Both the position numbers and the translations under genes were made by a program. A stretch of DNA of 64,000 nucleotides from Methyloradius palustris (GTDB lineage Bacteria > Pseudomonadota > Gammaproteobacteria > Burkholderiales > Methylophilaceae). The stretch covers positions 496,001-560,000 of the forward strand of contig NZ_AP024110.1 in NCBI RefSeq assembly GCF_019703875.1, in the 5' to 3' direction. The notes below the pieces were generated by a model that saw only the letters and a list, made by a program, of their open reading frames with translations, searched no databases and was not told the origin of the DNA. This document shows positions 35,111 to 44,791 of the stretch, piece after piece. How positions within the stretch are numbered: position 1 is the stretch's first letter; every line of letters starts with the position of its first letter.

Positions 35111-36553
35111 ATGCGTGCCAATCCGCGGATTTATATTGTAGTTTTTCTATTACTGCTTTCGACAGAGTCTGCTTATTCAGCAGACTTTCACTGTGTTGAT
35201 GGTTCAGGCCAGGAAATATATATAAGCGACTCATCACTTTGCGGTAATAAAAAAAATAAAAAAGTGGTATCTCCATCTCCATTAACTGGAAATAATTCAA
35301 ATTATGGCACGTATCTGAAGCCATTTTCTGCAAGAAGCCCTTGGAATTCTAGGCCACATATCTATACCTTAGGTGGTGATGTGATTCCTCCAGATGCATA
35401 CGAAGCGGCAATTGCCTCAGGTTCTTTTTCGACCTCATTTTTTACAGCATCAGCCAGTGATGCCCCCGTTACTATTTACGGAGTTTACGATCAGGACTCA
35501 GAAATGGTTAGGGATCTGGTTTTACCACACTGGCCCGATAATGTTAGCTCAGCAAATGGTTCTGATGGCCATATTGACGTTTTAGATACTACGACAGGAA
35601 TAATACATAGCTTCTGGATCGCTAGGCTGAATGATGGTAAATGGAGTGCGAAGCTATATGCATGGTCAAGGATTGATGATTCTGGTTTCGGTGACCCCGC
35701 CCATTATTATAAAGGGGCGAGGGCTGCAGCTGTGCCAACCAGTGCAGGTATTATTCGTGTGAATGAGATTGATGACGGTAAAGATCAGTATGATCATGCA
35801 TTGGCTATGTCGCTCACCTACTCAGCATTATCACCTGTACCTCCTGGGTATATTTATCCTGCAACTTCGGCAGACTCGAGCTATCAGGCTAACAGAGGCA
35901 CTATTCCAGAAGGCGCATTAATGATGCTGCCTAGCAATTTTGATTTATCAAAAATTGCTAGCTCAGCGATCCGTAAGATCGCTAAAACTTTAATGAGTTA
36001 TGGTGCATATGTTGTAGATCGTAATACAGGTACGCCATTTGTAATTTATCAGGAGATTGGCACTGCTCCAATTGCTCAGTGGCGGCAAAGTGCTGATACT
36101 AGATTGATTCGGACTGCATTGAGGCAAGCAACTGTCTCTGAGTATTTAGACGCTAATGGAATCCCATACGCACCAACTACCAAGCAAAATATTTTATCAA
36201 TGCGAGGTATATATCAGTTGCAAATGGGTAAAGTAAAAAGTACTTATGATACCTATAATCAGAAACGTACATGGAGCAAAACATCTGAGGTGTCTAGAGA
36301 GTTTATATATCCATTTAGTAAAGTTGAGTGGTCAAAACCTGTAGCAGGTGATACATATGAAGTCGTTGCTAATACTGAGGGTGGAGCTAAGTTAGAGTTG
36401 CAAGTTAAAGGAGATCAGAATTTTGATTCTGGTCCTCTGAAAGATGGGGAAAGCAAGACCTTTCAATGGCCAGAGGAAGGCCATATGGTCATTATTATAT
36501 ATAGTGGGATTGCTGAGAGCTCTAGCGTGTCAGGCACGCTAATTAAGAAGTAG
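35111..36553 (+). CDS. Secreted protein of unknown function
   Basis: About 480 residues. A signal peptide (about 1-24, ending AYSA) is followed by a small Cys-containing segment (FHCVDGSGQEIYISDSSLCG) reminiscent of DUF4124, a Ser/Asn-rich linker, and a large domain starting around residue 75 (KPFSARSPWNSRP). Distinctive parts are HYYKGARAAAVPTSAGIIRV followed by DHALAMSLTYSA, and MSYGAYVVDRNTG. The last 75 residues look like a beta-sandwich. I do not recognise a named family; the HAL and ARAA motifs recall unnamed secreted bacterial proteins. ATG 35111 has AAAGGGA six bases upstream; ATG 35108 is adjacent. Its place between acyltransferase and glycosyltransferase genes suggests a polysaccharide-modifying or binding role, unproven. 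Confidence 0.7.
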   Translation: MRANPRIYIVVFLLLLSTESAYSADFHCVDGSGQEIYISDSSLCGNKKNKKVVSPSPLTGNNSNYGTYLKPFSARSPWNSRPHIYTLGGDVIPPDAYEAAIASGSFSTSFFTASASDAPVTIYGVYDQDSEMVRDLVLPHWPDNVSSANGSDGHIDVLDTTTGIIHSFWIARLNDGKWSAKLYAWSRIDDSGFGDPAHYYKGARAAAVPTSAGIIRVNEIDDGKDQYDHALAMSLTYSALSPVPPGYIYPATSADSSYQANRGTIPEGALMMLPSNFDLSKIASSAIRKIAKTLMSYGAYVVDRNTGTPFVIYQEIGTAPIAQWRQSADTRLIRTALRQATVSEYLDANGIPYAPTTKQNILSMRGIYQLQMGKVKSTYDTYNQKRTWSKTSEVSREFIYPFSKVEWSKPVAGDTYEVVANTEGGAKLELQVKGDQNFDSGPLKDGESKTFQWPEEGHMVIIIYSGIAESSSVSGTLIKK

Positions 36554-36640
36554 TAGGTATCTTTTTCATATTTTTATTTAGATTATTATGAGCCGATTGA
36601 AAAGTATAAATTCACTTACACTAAGTTTGAAAGCACCCAA

Positions 36641-37678
36641 ATGCGTTGGATAGTACTATCCCCGTTTACACATTCAGAAGATCCAAAATGGATATTTGAA
36701 TATATTGACCCAAAACTTCATACCGTTGAAGCTGTGCCATCAACCTACTATCATGATCGATCAAGAAAAAGCTCATCCGCGTCTGACTGGCTAGATTATT
36801 TTGTGCATGGTTTTAAGGGGTTTTTAGCGTCGTTTGGGAGATCAAATTCCACTGGAATTATTACAGCATTTCCACAACTAGCACTCGTTATTGCTTTATT
36901 AAAAAAATTATCTGGACGTAAGAGTCTTCCCCTAATAGCCTGGTGCTTTAACTTGGGGCGACCATATCAGGGAATAAAAGGTAAAGTCGCGAGATTTTGT
37001 CTTTCCTCAGTCGATATTTTTGTGGTTCACTCAACTGCGGAAATTGAGATTTATAGTAAGTGGCTCAATTTGCCTTCTTCAAGATTTTTTTTCGTACACT
37101 TGAGTGCAGAGCCTCCCAAGAGTGAGCCTTGGCTCGAGGAGGGTGAGCCTTATGTTGTGGCTCTTGGTACAGCAAACAGAGATTATTCTCTACTTACAGA
37201 AGCCTTGGTTCAGTTAGGTTACAAGGCGGTTATAGTTTCTGGAAAGTATGCCATTGAACATTTGAATGCCCCTGAGGCCATCAGTTTTAAATCCGATTTA
37301 TCCTTAGATGAATGCCATCGCCTAGCAATACATTCTCGTATCAATGTGATTCCGATTGCAGATATTGATTCTCCATCTGGCCAAGTTACTGTTATTGAAT
37401 CAATGATGTTAGGCGTTCCGCTTATTGCAACCGAATGTGCAGGAACAACGGATTACATTGAGAATGATGTTGACGGCATATTGGTAAAGCCAAAAGATGT
37501 CGAGTCGATGAGGAATGCGCTGGAGAAGTTATGGAATGACAAGGCGTTGAGATTAAATCTTGCATTGAATGCGAAAAAAACTGCAACGGAAAAATTTACT
37601 TTTAAGGCAGCATCTAAAAGCCTTCTGATAGTTATGAACCAACTAGAAATAATATATATGAAGTCAAATACTAAATAA
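36641..37678 (+). CDS. Glycosyltransferase family 1/4-like
   Basis: A 345-residue GT-B-like enzyme. The C-terminal half is clear: GEPYVVALGTANRDYSLLTE, IDSPSGQVTVIESMMLGVPL (the donor-binding Glu region), ATECAGTTDYIENDVDGILV. The N-terminal half is short and less typical. It follows the unknown secreted protein by 87 bases and ends the cluster before the sigma-54 promoter at 37758. It transfers an unidentified sugar in repeat-unit assembly. Confidence 0.83.
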   Translation: MRWIVLSPFTHSEDPKWIFEYIDPKLHTVEAVPSTYYHDRSRKSSSASDWLDYFVHGFKGFLASFGRSNSTGIITAFPQLALVIALLKKLSGRKSLPLIAWCFNLGRPYQGIKGKVARFCLSSVDIFVVHSTAEIEIYSKWLNLPSSRFFFVHLSAEPPKSEPWLEEGEPYVVALGTANRDYSLLTEALVQLGYKAVIVSGKYAIEHLNAPEAISFKSDLSLDECHRLAIHSRINVIPIADIDSPSGQVTVIESMMLGVPLIATECAGTTDYIENDVDGILVKPKDVESMRNALEKLWNDKALRLNLALNAKKTATEKFTFKAASKSLLIVMNQLEIIYMKSNTK

Positions 37679-37905
37679 ACATGAGCTTTTATATACTCAA
37701 TTTAAATTTCAGTCGATCAATAGACTACTCTTAGCCTGTAAATATGATGCTGGTTTCTGGCACTAAACTTGCTCACTTCATATGTACATTATTCCAATAT
37801 AGTTTTTCATCTAATTCGCGCTATGCAAATTCAAACATGCATAACAGACAAGAAGTGAAATTAAAAATCTAAAAAGTTAAATTAAGAAAATATACTGACC
37901 TATTA
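37679..37905. other. Intergenic region with a perfect sigma-54 promoter
   Basis: This 227-base AT-rich stretch separates the glycosyltransferase cluster from the WecB/TagA-type gene. Besides the promoter match at 37758-37772 it holds a short AGTC/GACT dyad near 37712-37726. No gene was seen. Confidence 0.5.
37758..37772 (+). promoter_or_regulatory. Perfect-consensus sigma-54 promoter
   Basis: TGGCACTAAACTTGC matches TGGCAC-N5-TTGC at every fixed position and is followed by T. Transcription should begin near 37784, about 120 bases before the WecB/TagA-type gene, and could serve the sugar-nucleotide genes after it. Confidence 0.82.
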
Positions 37906-38673
37906 ATGAAAAACAAACGAGTCAAACTTTTTGGCATATTAATCGATGCGCTTGATATGCATGATACGGTTGGCGTTCTGAAGGATTGGCTGATCAGCGA
38001 TTCAAGGCAGTGTCGTTATGTTGTAACACCCAACGTCGATCATCTGGTAAAGCTTGATAAAAATGAGATATTTAGAGTGGCATATCAAAATGCTTCGCTT
38101 GTTGTGGCAGATGGGAGGCCTGTAGTGGCAGTTGCTTCAATGTTTGGAGATCCTTTACCGGGGACTGTTCCTGGCAGTGATTTGGTGCCTGAAATCTTTG
38201 AACGCTTCCAAAAAGAAAAAACGCCATTGAAGGTTTTTTTGCTTGGTGCAATGCCAGGTGTAGCAGATAGCGCAGCTAAATTAATTGAGTCAAAATGGCC
38301 TATGGTGAGTATTGTTGGAACTTTGAGTCCTGTATTTGGCTTTGAAAAAGATGTTGATGCCTGCATAAAAATTTGCCAATCCATCAATGCTAGTAATGCT
38401 GAATTGCTAGTTTTAGGGCTGGGAGCTCCTAAGCAGGAATTGTGGGTCTATCAATATGCTAGCCAATTATCGGTGAAAGTTGCGCTTTGTGTAGGTGCGA
38501 CCATTGATTTTCTAGCTGGAGAAAAGCCTCGTGCGCCAGCTTGGATGCGAAAATTTGCGATTGAATGGTTGCACCGCATGGCATCAGAGCCAAAGCGGCT
38601 AGCTGGGCGTTATTTTAATGATGCACTGGTATTCCCAAGACTAATAATTAAAGAATGGTTATCAAGAAGATGA
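37906..38673 (+). CDS. WecB/TagA/CpsF-family glycosyltransferase
   Basis: A 255-residue GT26-type enzyme with VVTPNVDHLVKLDKN, the conserved SLVVADGRPVVAVASMFGDP, GSDLVPEIFE, and LVLGLGAPKQELWVYQYASQ. The C-terminal RAPAWMRKFAIEWLHRMASEPKRLAGRY is diagnostic of the family. Members transfer ManNAcA, ManNAc or glucose to lipid-linked intermediates. It opens the plus-strand operon behind the perfect sigma-54 promoter and is followed after 30 bases by manC. The donor sugar is not resolved. Confidence 0.92.
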   Translation: MKNKRVKLFGILIDALDMHDTVGVLKDWLISDSRQCRYVVTPNVDHLVKLDKNEIFRVAYQNASLVVADGRPVVAVASMFGDPLPGTVPGSDLVPEIFERFQKEKTPLKVFLLGAMPGVADSAAKLIESKWPMVSIVGTLSPVFGFEKDVDACIKICQSINASNAELLVLGLGAPKQELWVYQYASQLSVKVALCVGATIDFLAGEKPRAPAWMRKFAIEWLHRMASEPKRLAGRYFNDALVFPRLIIKEWLSRR

Positions 38674-38703
38674 GAGCGTTATTTTCAAAAAGCTGGGGTT
38701 GCT

Positions 38704-40128
38704 ATGACTAGTATTATTCCGGTGGTTCTTTCGGGCGGTTCTGGTACACGTTTATGGCCATTGTCTAGAGCTTTATTACCTAAGCAGCTACTTCCTTTGG
38801 TATCAGAAAAATCAATGTTGCAAGAGACTCTCGCTCGCTTGTCATCATGGACAGCAGTTGAGGTGTTATCGCCAATCATTGTGTGCGGTAACGATCATCG
38901 ATTTTTGGTGGCAGAGCAATTGCGTGAAATGGATATAAAGCCAAGATCTATCATGCTTGAGCCTGTCGGACGAAATACGGCTCCGGCTATTGCAGCAGCG
39001 GCAAATAGCCTAAGTGATATGAATGGCGCACTCATACTAGTTTTGCCAGCAGATCATGTCATTCGTGATATTAATGCTTTTGAAGCTGCAGTCAAAACCG
39101 CAGCTATTGCAGCTGAGGCAGGTCGACTTGTGACTTTCGGTATTCGTCCAGACAGCCCTGAAACTGGTTACGGATATATTAAGTTGGGCGATACTTTGAG
39201 CCTTGCGGATGGGTGTTTCGAAGTGGGTGAATTTGTTGAAAAGCCTGATCTGGCCACTGCAAAAAGCTATCTAGAATCTGATGATTATTTCTGGAATAGC
39301 GGTATGTTTTTATTTAAAGCTGCCGTCTATCTAGATGAACTCAAGAAATTTAAACCGGAGATTGCAGAACAAGTACGTTTGTCTTTTGACGGAAGTTATA
39401 AAGATCTGGATTTCTGTCGTTTGGAAGAAAATTCATTTGCGGCATCGCCATCTGATTCTATTGATTATGCGGTGATGGAACAGACGACACTAGCTGCTAT
39501 GGTTCCTGTTAATATGGGCTGGAATGACGTTGGTTCATGGACTGCCTTATGGGACGTCCAAAGTAAGGATGCGGATGGAAATGTGGTTCGCGGAGATACG
39601 TACATTCATGATGTAAGTAATTCACTTATTCGCAGTGAAAGTCGCTTAGTTGCAGTAGTCGGAGTTGAAAATCTGCTGGTCATTGAAACATCGGATGCCG
39701 TATTGGTTACTCACAAAGACCGCGCCCAAGACGTCAAGAAAATCGTTGATCACCTCAAGTCAGAGAAAAGAAAAGAACATGAAGTTCATGCACGCGCTTA
39801 TAGGCCTTGGGGCTGGTATGAAGGTATTGATGCGGGCGAGCGTTTTCAGGTAAAGCGAATCATGGTGAAGCCCGGAGAAAAATTATCTTTGCAGATGCAT
39901 CATCATCGTGCAGAGCATTGGGTAGTGGTCAGCGGCTCTGCCATGATTACGGTTGATGACAAGACAAATCTTTTCAGTGAAAACGAATCTGCCTATATAC
40001 CAATAGGCTCAACCCATAGACTTGAAAACCCAGGTAAGTTGCCTTTGCATTTAATAGAAGTGCAATCGGGAAGTTATCTGGGTGAAGACGATATCGTCAG
40101 ATTTAATGATTCTTATGGGCGTACATAA
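38704..40128 (+). CDS. manC: Mannose-1-phosphate guanylyltransferase/mannose-6-phosphate isomerase
   Basis: A bifunctional 474-residue enzyme supplying GDP-mannose. The N-terminal nucleotidyltransferase domain (about 1-290) has VVLSGGSGTRLWPLSRALLP, LVLPADHVI and EKPDLATAKSYL. The C-terminal cupin domain (about 320-474) has RPWGWYEGIDAGERFQVKRI, GEKLSLQMHHHRAEHWVVVS with the metal-binding His and Glu, and IPIGSTHRLENPG. GDP-mannose can be used directly or turned into fucose or rhamnose derivatives; no such further genes lie here. manB, which makes the mannose-1-phosphate, is encoded at 44792. Confidence 0.96.
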   Translation: MTSIIPVVLSGGSGTRLWPLSRALLPKQLLPLVSEKSMLQETLARLSSWTAVEVLSPIIVCGNDHRFLVAEQLREMDIKPRSIMLEPVGRNTAPAIAAAANSLSDMNGALILVLPADHVIRDINAFEAAVKTAAIAAEAGRLVTFGIRPDSPETGYGYIKLGDTLSLADGCFEVGEFVEKPDLATAKSYLESDDYFWNSGMFLFKAAVYLDELKKFKPEIAEQVRLSFDGSYKDLDFCRLEENSFAASPSDSIDYAVMEQTTLAAMVPVNMGWNDVGSWTALWDVQSKDADGNVVRGDTYIHDVSNSLIRSESRLVAVVGVENLLVIETSDAVLVTHKDRAQDVKKIVDHLKSEKRKEHEVHARAYRPWGWYEGIDAGERFQVKRIMVKPGEKLSLQMHHHRAEHWVVVSGSAMITVDDKTNLFSENESAYIPIGSTHRLENPGKLPLHLIEVQSGSYLGEDDIVRFNDSYGRT

Positions 40129-40172
40129 AGCTTGCAGTTTTGTTGTGTTCGACTTGATTGATTTGGAGTGAA

Positions 40173-41240
40173 ATGTTGAGCAATGTGATTTTAGTGACAG
40201 GTGGTGCTGGATTTATCGGATCTAACTTCGTCCTTGATTGGGTGCAAGGTGGTTTTGGCAAAGTAATTAATCTAGATGCACTTACCTACGCGGGTAATCT
40301 CGAGAATCTTGCAGCTATTGAGAATGATGCTAACCATGTATTTGTTAAAGGGGATATTGGCGATCGAGCTTTAGTGGCCAAACTATTAATGGAGTATCAG
40401 CCTGATGCTATATTGAACTTTGCCGCTGAAAGTCACGTAGATCGATCCATTCATAGCCCTGGGGACTTTATTCAGACAAATGTTGTGGGGACTTTTCATT
40501 TGCTTGAAGAAGTACGCAGCTATTGGAGCAACTTGGCTGATGAAGAGAAGCTGAAATTCAGATTTTTGCATGTTTCAACGGATGAGGTATACGGCACTTT
40601 AAGCCTGACAGACCCTGCCTTTACTGAAAATAATCCTTACGCACCCAATAGTCCTTATTCTGCTTCTAAGGCAGCTTCAGACCATCTGGTTCGTGCATAT
40701 CGCCATACATATGGTTTGCCTGTCTTAACCACGAATTGTTCTAATAATTACGGCCCATATCATTTCCCGGAAAAACTGATTCCTTTATGTTTACTTAATG
40801 CCATTGCAGCGAAACCATTGCCCATTTATGGAGATGGCCAGCAAATCAGGGACTGGTTGTATGTAAAAGACCATTGCAGTGCTATACGTCGCGTTCTTGA
40901 AGCAGGCCAGTTGGGTGAAACCTACAATGTAGGTGGATGGAATGAAAAATCTAATTTGGATGTGGTCAACATACTGTGTGAGATTCTTGATGAATTAAAA
41001 CCTCGCACTGATAGTGCTAGCTACAAGACTCAGATTACCTTTGTTAAAGATAGGCCTGGGCATGACAGGCGTTATGCCATTGATGCTACCAAACTGGGGA
41101 GAGAGTTGGGTTGGAAGCCTAAGGAAACATTTGAAACTGGGATTCGCAAGACAGTCCAATGGTATCTGGAAAATCAGGTATGGGTTAAGAATGTGACCAG
41201 TGGCGAATATCGAAACTGGGTAACCAAACAATATACATAG
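40173..41240 (+). CDS. rfbB: dTDP-glucose 4,6-dehydratase
   Basis: Second enzyme of dTDP-L-rhamnose synthesis, an extended short-chain dehydrogenase of 355 residues. Visible: the NAD-binding GGAGFIGSNFV, NFAAESHVDRSI, the active-site HVSTDEVYGTL and the catalytic YSASKAASDHLVRAY (Y-x3-K), plus NCSNNYGPYHFPEKLIPL. ATG 40173 is preferred over the TTG at 40158 because GGAG lies just upstream and the NAD motif follows at the usual distance. It heads rfbB-rfbD-rfbA-rfbC, which together give the complete pathway. Confidence 0.96.
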   Translation: MLSNVILVTGGAGFIGSNFVLDWVQGGFGKVINLDALTYAGNLENLAAIENDANHVFVKGDIGDRALVAKLLMEYQPDAILNFAAESHVDRSIHSPGDFIQTNVVGTFHLLEEVRSYWSNLADEEKLKFRFLHVSTDEVYGTLSLTDPAFTENNPYAPNSPYSASKAASDHLVRAYRHTYGLPVLTTNCSNNYGPYHFPEKLIPLCLLNAIAAKPLPIYGDGQQIRDWLYVKDHCSAIRRVLEAGQLGETYNVGGWNEKSNLDVVNILCEILDELKPRTDSASYKTQITFVKDRPGHDRRYAIDATKLGRELGWKPKETFETGIRKTVQWYLENQVWVKNVTSGEYRNWVTKQYT

Positions 41241-41261
41241 ATTAGGTCTGGCAGCTATCGA

Positions 41262-42155
41262 ATGAAAAAAATATTATTAATTGGTAAAGATGGTCAAGTT
41301 GGCTGGGAATTGCAGCGTGCATTAATTCTTTTGGGTGAAATCAAGGCTGTAGATGTTGCTGATTGTGATTTAACCAATCCAGATCAACTTAAGTCATTGA
41401 TTCGCACATATAACCCAAATGTCATTGTAAACGCAGCAGCCTATACAGCGGTCGACAAAGCTGAGTCAGATGAGCAAGTAGCAAATGCTGTCAATGCTAT
41501 AGCCCCCCAAATCATGGCTGAAGAGGCTGCTTTGTCAGGTGCTTTGCTTATTCATTATTCAACGGACTATGTTTTTGATGGGACTAAGGCGGGGTTTTAT
41601 GCTGAAGATGATGTTACTCATCCCCTTAGTGTTTATGGCGCAACCAAACTAGCTGGTGAAATTGCAATCCAAAAATCAGGTTGTGAGCATTTAATATTCA
41701 GAACCAGTTGGGTATTTGCTGCTCGAGGTGCTAATTTTGCAAAGACCATGCTAAAACTGGCAAAACAACGTGAAGAATTAAAGGTTGTCGGGGATCAATT
41801 TGGAGCACCCACCTCCGCTGAATTATTAGCAGATGTTACCGCTCTCTGTATAAGGCAAAAATTACAGGCGCCTTCAGAGTCTCCGGATGGTGTCTATCAT
41901 TTGGTGGCGAACGGAGAAACAACATGGCATGCCTATGCACGATATGTCATTAAAACGGCGATTGATATCGGGCAGGATTTGAAATGTCTCCCTGAGAACG
42001 TCATTTCTATACCAGCTTCTGATTACCCCGTACCAGCAAAGCGACCGCAAAATTCAAAGTTGAATACCAGTAAGATCAGAATAACTTTCGGAATTAACCT
42101 GCCAGATTGGCAATATCATGCACACCGTATGCTCAGCGAAATTCTAGCAAATTAA
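41262..42155 (+). CDS. rfbD: dTDP-4-dehydrorhamnose reductase
   Basis: Final step of dTDP-L-rhamnose synthesis: NADPH-dependent reduction of the 4-keto group. The 297-residue Rossmann protein shows LLIGKDGQVGWELQRAL, VNAAAYTAVDKAESD, HYSTDYVFDGTKAGFY, and the catalytic VYGATKLAGEIA. The metal-binding NAVNAIAP region is also present. It sits 21 bases after rfbB and 33 before rfbA. The length and all key residues are normal. Confidence 0.95.
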   Translation: MKKILLIGKDGQVGWELQRALILLGEIKAVDVADCDLTNPDQLKSLIRTYNPNVIVNAAAYTAVDKAESDEQVANAVNAIAPQIMAEEAALSGALLIHYSTDYVFDGTKAGFYAEDDVTHPLSVYGATKLAGEIAIQKSGCEHLIFRTSWVFAARGANFAKTMLKLAKQREELKVVGDQFGAPTSAELLADVTALCIRQKLQAPSESPDGVYHLVANGETTWHAYARYVIKTAIDIGQDLKCLPENVISIPASDYPVPAKRPQNSKLNTSKIRITFGINLPDWQYHAHRMLSEILAN

Positions 42156-42188
42156 GTAAACCGATAATAATCATAATCAGGACTATAT

Positions 42189-43088
42189 ATGACCTACTCC
42201 CCAGAGATTAAAAGAAAAGGCATTATTCTTGCCGGAGGCTCCGGTACTAGGCTTTACCCAGTGACACAAGTTGTGTCAAAACAATTATTGCCTGTGTATG
42301 ACAAACCAATGGTTTACTACCCTCTTTCAACATTGATGTTAGCGGGCATAACAGAAATATTACTGATCTCCACTCCACAAGATATTCCAAGATTTGAACA
42401 ATTGTTAGGAGATGGCCATCAGTGGGGATTGAGCATATCTTATGCAGTTCAGCCATCACCTGATGGGCTAGCGCAGGCTTTTATTATTGGCAAAGACTTT
42501 ATTGGCAATGACCCCAGTGCATTAGTCCTCGGGGATAACATTTTTTATGGACATGATCTAACTGCTGGCCTGGATCAGGCCTCAGCAGAAAATGGTGGGG
42601 CCACTGTATTTGCTTATCCAGTAAATGATCCTGAGCGCTATGGGGTGGTCGAATTTGATGATACTGGACGAGCAATCAGTCTGGAAGAAAAACCAGAAAA
42701 CCCGAAGTCTCGATATGCTGTGACAGGCCTATATTTTTATGACAATCAGGTACTAGACATTGCGAAAAATCTGAAGCCTTCGCCTCGTGGTGAACTCGAG
42801 ATTACAGATGTAAATAAGTTTTATCTCGAACAAGGTAATTTACATGTAGAGGTGATGGGACGCGGCCATGCATGGCTTGATACAGGTACGCACGAATCTT
42901 TGTTAGAGGCATCCTTATTTATCCAAACAATTGAAAAAAGGCAGGGCTTGAAAATTGCATGCCCTGAAGAAATTGCCTATCGTAAGGGTTACATTACGGC
43001 AGAACAATTGCGCATATTCTCAAAGAAATATGCAAAAAATGGGTATGGCCAATACCTTAAACAAATATTGGAAGAGAGAATATTTTAA
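42189..43088 (+). CDS. rfbA: Glucose-1-phosphate thymidylyltransferase
   Basis: First step of dTDP-L-rhamnose synthesis: glucose-1-phosphate plus dTTP gives dTDP-glucose. The 299-residue nucleotidyltransferase has KGIILAGGSGTRLYPVTQVV, SKQLLPVYDKPMVYYPLSTL, LVLGDNIFYGHDL, EKPENPKSRYAVTGLYFYD and GRGHAWLDTGTHESLLEA. It shows the long RmlA form, with a C-terminal helix region. Its stop overlaps the start of rfbC by one base, so the two are translationally coupled. Confidence 0.96.
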   Translation: MTYSPEIKRKGIILAGGSGTRLYPVTQVVSKQLLPVYDKPMVYYPLSTLMLAGITEILLISTPQDIPRFEQLLGDGHQWGLSISYAVQPSPDGLAQAFIIGKDFIGNDPSALVLGDNIFYGHDLTAGLDQASAENGGATVFAYPVNDPERYGVVEFDDTGRAISLEEKPENPKSRYAVTGLYFYDNQVLDIAKNLKPSPRGELEITDVNKFYLEQGNLHVEVMGRGHAWLDTGTHESLLEASLFIQTIEKRQGLKIACPEEIAYRKGYITAEQLRIFSKKYAKNGYGQYLKQILEERIF

Positions 43089-43633
43089 TGAATATAATCA
43101 AGACAGATATTCCTGATGTGCTTATTTTTGAGCCCAAAGTATTTGGTGATGCACGCGGTTTTTTCTTTGAGAGCTTCAATGAGAACGTATTTGCTGAAGC
43201 TATTGGCAGCCGTCCAAGATTCGTACAAGATAACCATTCTAAATCATCTAAAAATGTATTACGTGGACTGCATTACCAGATCAAGCAACCGCAAGGGAAG
43301 CTGGTTCGAGTGACTGCTGGTGAAGTATTTGATGTTGCCGTTGATCTAAGAAAGTCATCACCTACATTTGGGCAATGGGTAGGTGAGTTTTTGTCAGTGG
43401 AGAACAGGCGTATTTTGTGGGTGCCTCCAGGATTTGGTCATGGGTTTGTAACGCTGTCAGAAACAGCAGAGTTCTTGTATAAAACAACCGACTTCTATGC
43501 GCCTGAGCACGAGCGATGTGTGATGTGGAATGATCCCGATTTGAATGTTGATTGGCATATCCAGGATGAGCCGGCATTATCAGCTAAAGATAAATTGGGC
43601 TTACTGCTGAAAGATGCAGATCTGTTTGACTAA
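43088..43633 (+). CDS. rfbC: dTDP-4-dehydrorhamnose 3,5-epimerase
   Basis: Third enzyme of the dTDP-rhamnose pathway. The 181-residue cupin has RGFFFESFNENVF, FVQDNHSKSSKNVLRGLHYQ with the catalytic His, GKLVRVTAGEVFDVAVDLRK, and PPGFGHGFVTLSE. The length is normal. It ends the plus-strand operon and faces galE, which is convergent across 26 bases without an obvious terminator. Confidence 0.96.
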   Translation: MNIIKTDIPDVLIFEPKVFGDARGFFFESFNENVFAEAIGSRPRFVQDNHSKSSKNVLRGLHYQIKQPQGKLVRVTAGEVFDVAVDLRKSSPTFGQWVGEFLSVENRRILWVPPGFGHGFVTLSETAEFLYKTTDFYAPEHERCVMWNDPDLNVDWHIQDEPALSAKDKLGLLLKDADLFD

Positions 43634-43659
43634 TAGCCTGAGGCAATCTGAGGGTTCAT

Positions 43660-44637
43660 TTAAGTATTTATTTGTTTGAGTTCCCACTGCCATGCATGAG
43701 TCATAATGGTTTCCAAATCTACATACTTCGGTGACCAAGCTAGATATTGCTTGGCGAGTGATGCATCAGCAACCAACCTTGCAGGATCGCCTTCCCGTTT
43801 TGGCCCTTCAATAACAGTCACTTTTTTCTTGGTTACCTGCTCTGCCACCGAAATTACCTCTTGAACTGAAAAGCCAGCACCGTTACCAAGATTGAAACGC
43901 ATGCTTTGCTTGTCTTTTAACAACTTATTGAGAGCGAGTAAATGAGCTGAGCATAAATCCACAATATGGATATAGTCGCGAATACAGGTGCCATCAGGCG
44001 TATCATAGTTTCTACCAAAAACGGTAATATCTTTTTTTCTACCGGAGATCGCTTGTAATACTAATGGAATTAAATGGGTTTCTGGGTAGTGTCTTTCCCC
44101 TAGTAAGCCTGATGGATCAGCGCCTGCCGCATTGAAATATCTAAGGCAAATTGATTGAAGCCCATAAGCACGTTCATAATCCAGCAAGACTTCTTCTACC
44201 ATCCATTTAGATCTTCCATACGGATTTAATGGAATTCTTGGATGGGCTTCATCAATAGGTATATAGACTGGCTCACCAAAAACAGCTGCAGTAGAAGAAA
44301 AAATGAAATTCTTTACATCACATCGAATCATTGAGTTCAGCAGATTCATGGTGTTTGTGAAATTATTTAAATAGTATTTATCGGGATGTTTTACTGATTC
44401 ACCAACCTGGATATAAGATGCAAAGTGCATGACAGCATCCGGTTGGTATTTTGTTAATGCCATATCAATGGCAGCGATATCAGCAAGATCGCCTAATATG
44501 AACTCACCCCCTAATACTGCATCTTGGTAGCCTGAGGAAAGGTTGTCGAACGTGATTGCATCATGGCCAGAGTCGATTAACATCTTGACCATGTGAGAGC
44601 CAATATAACCAGCCCCACCTACTACCAATATTTTCAA
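43660..44637 (-). CDS. galE: UDP-glucose 4-epimerase
   Basis: Interconverts UDP-glucose and UDP-galactose. The 325-residue protein shows ILVVGGAGYIGSHMVKMLID, MHFASYIQVGESVKHP, FSSTAAVFGEP, the catalytic YGRSKWMVEEVL, and RYFNAAGADPSGLLGE. The start is set at TTG 44637 because GGAG lies six bases upstream and the NAD motif then begins at the second residue; ATG 44649, four codons further out, is the alternative and lacks a ribosome site. It is on the opposite strand to its neighbours and divergent from manB. Confidence 0.93.
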   Translation of the reverse strand: MKILVVGGAGYIGSHMVKMLIDSGHDAITFDNLSSGYQDAVLGGEFILGDLADIAAIDMALTKYQPDAVMHFASYIQVGESVKHPDKYYLNNFTNTMNLLNSMIRCDVKNFIFSSTAAVFGEPVYIPIDEAHPRIPLNPYGRSKWMVEEVLLDYERAYGLQSICLRYFNAAGADPSGLLGERHYPETHLIPLVLQAISGRKKDITVFGRNYDTPDGTCIRDYIHIVDLCSAHLLALNKLLKDKQSMRFNLGNGAGFSVQEVISVAEQVTKKKVTVIEGPKREGDPARLVADASLAKQYLAWSPKYVDLETIMTHAWQWELKQINT

Positions 44638-44791
44638 TCTGAGCTCCATTAATAAGGTGTTACAACTGATAGTTGCAGAACTGCAAACCAATACTTAGAT
44701 ATCAAAAAATCTTAGGGTTTTAGTTTAGATTAGAATTGTTTTAATTCAAGCACAGCAGACTAATTATATATAGTTTATAAATTGGTGAGTA

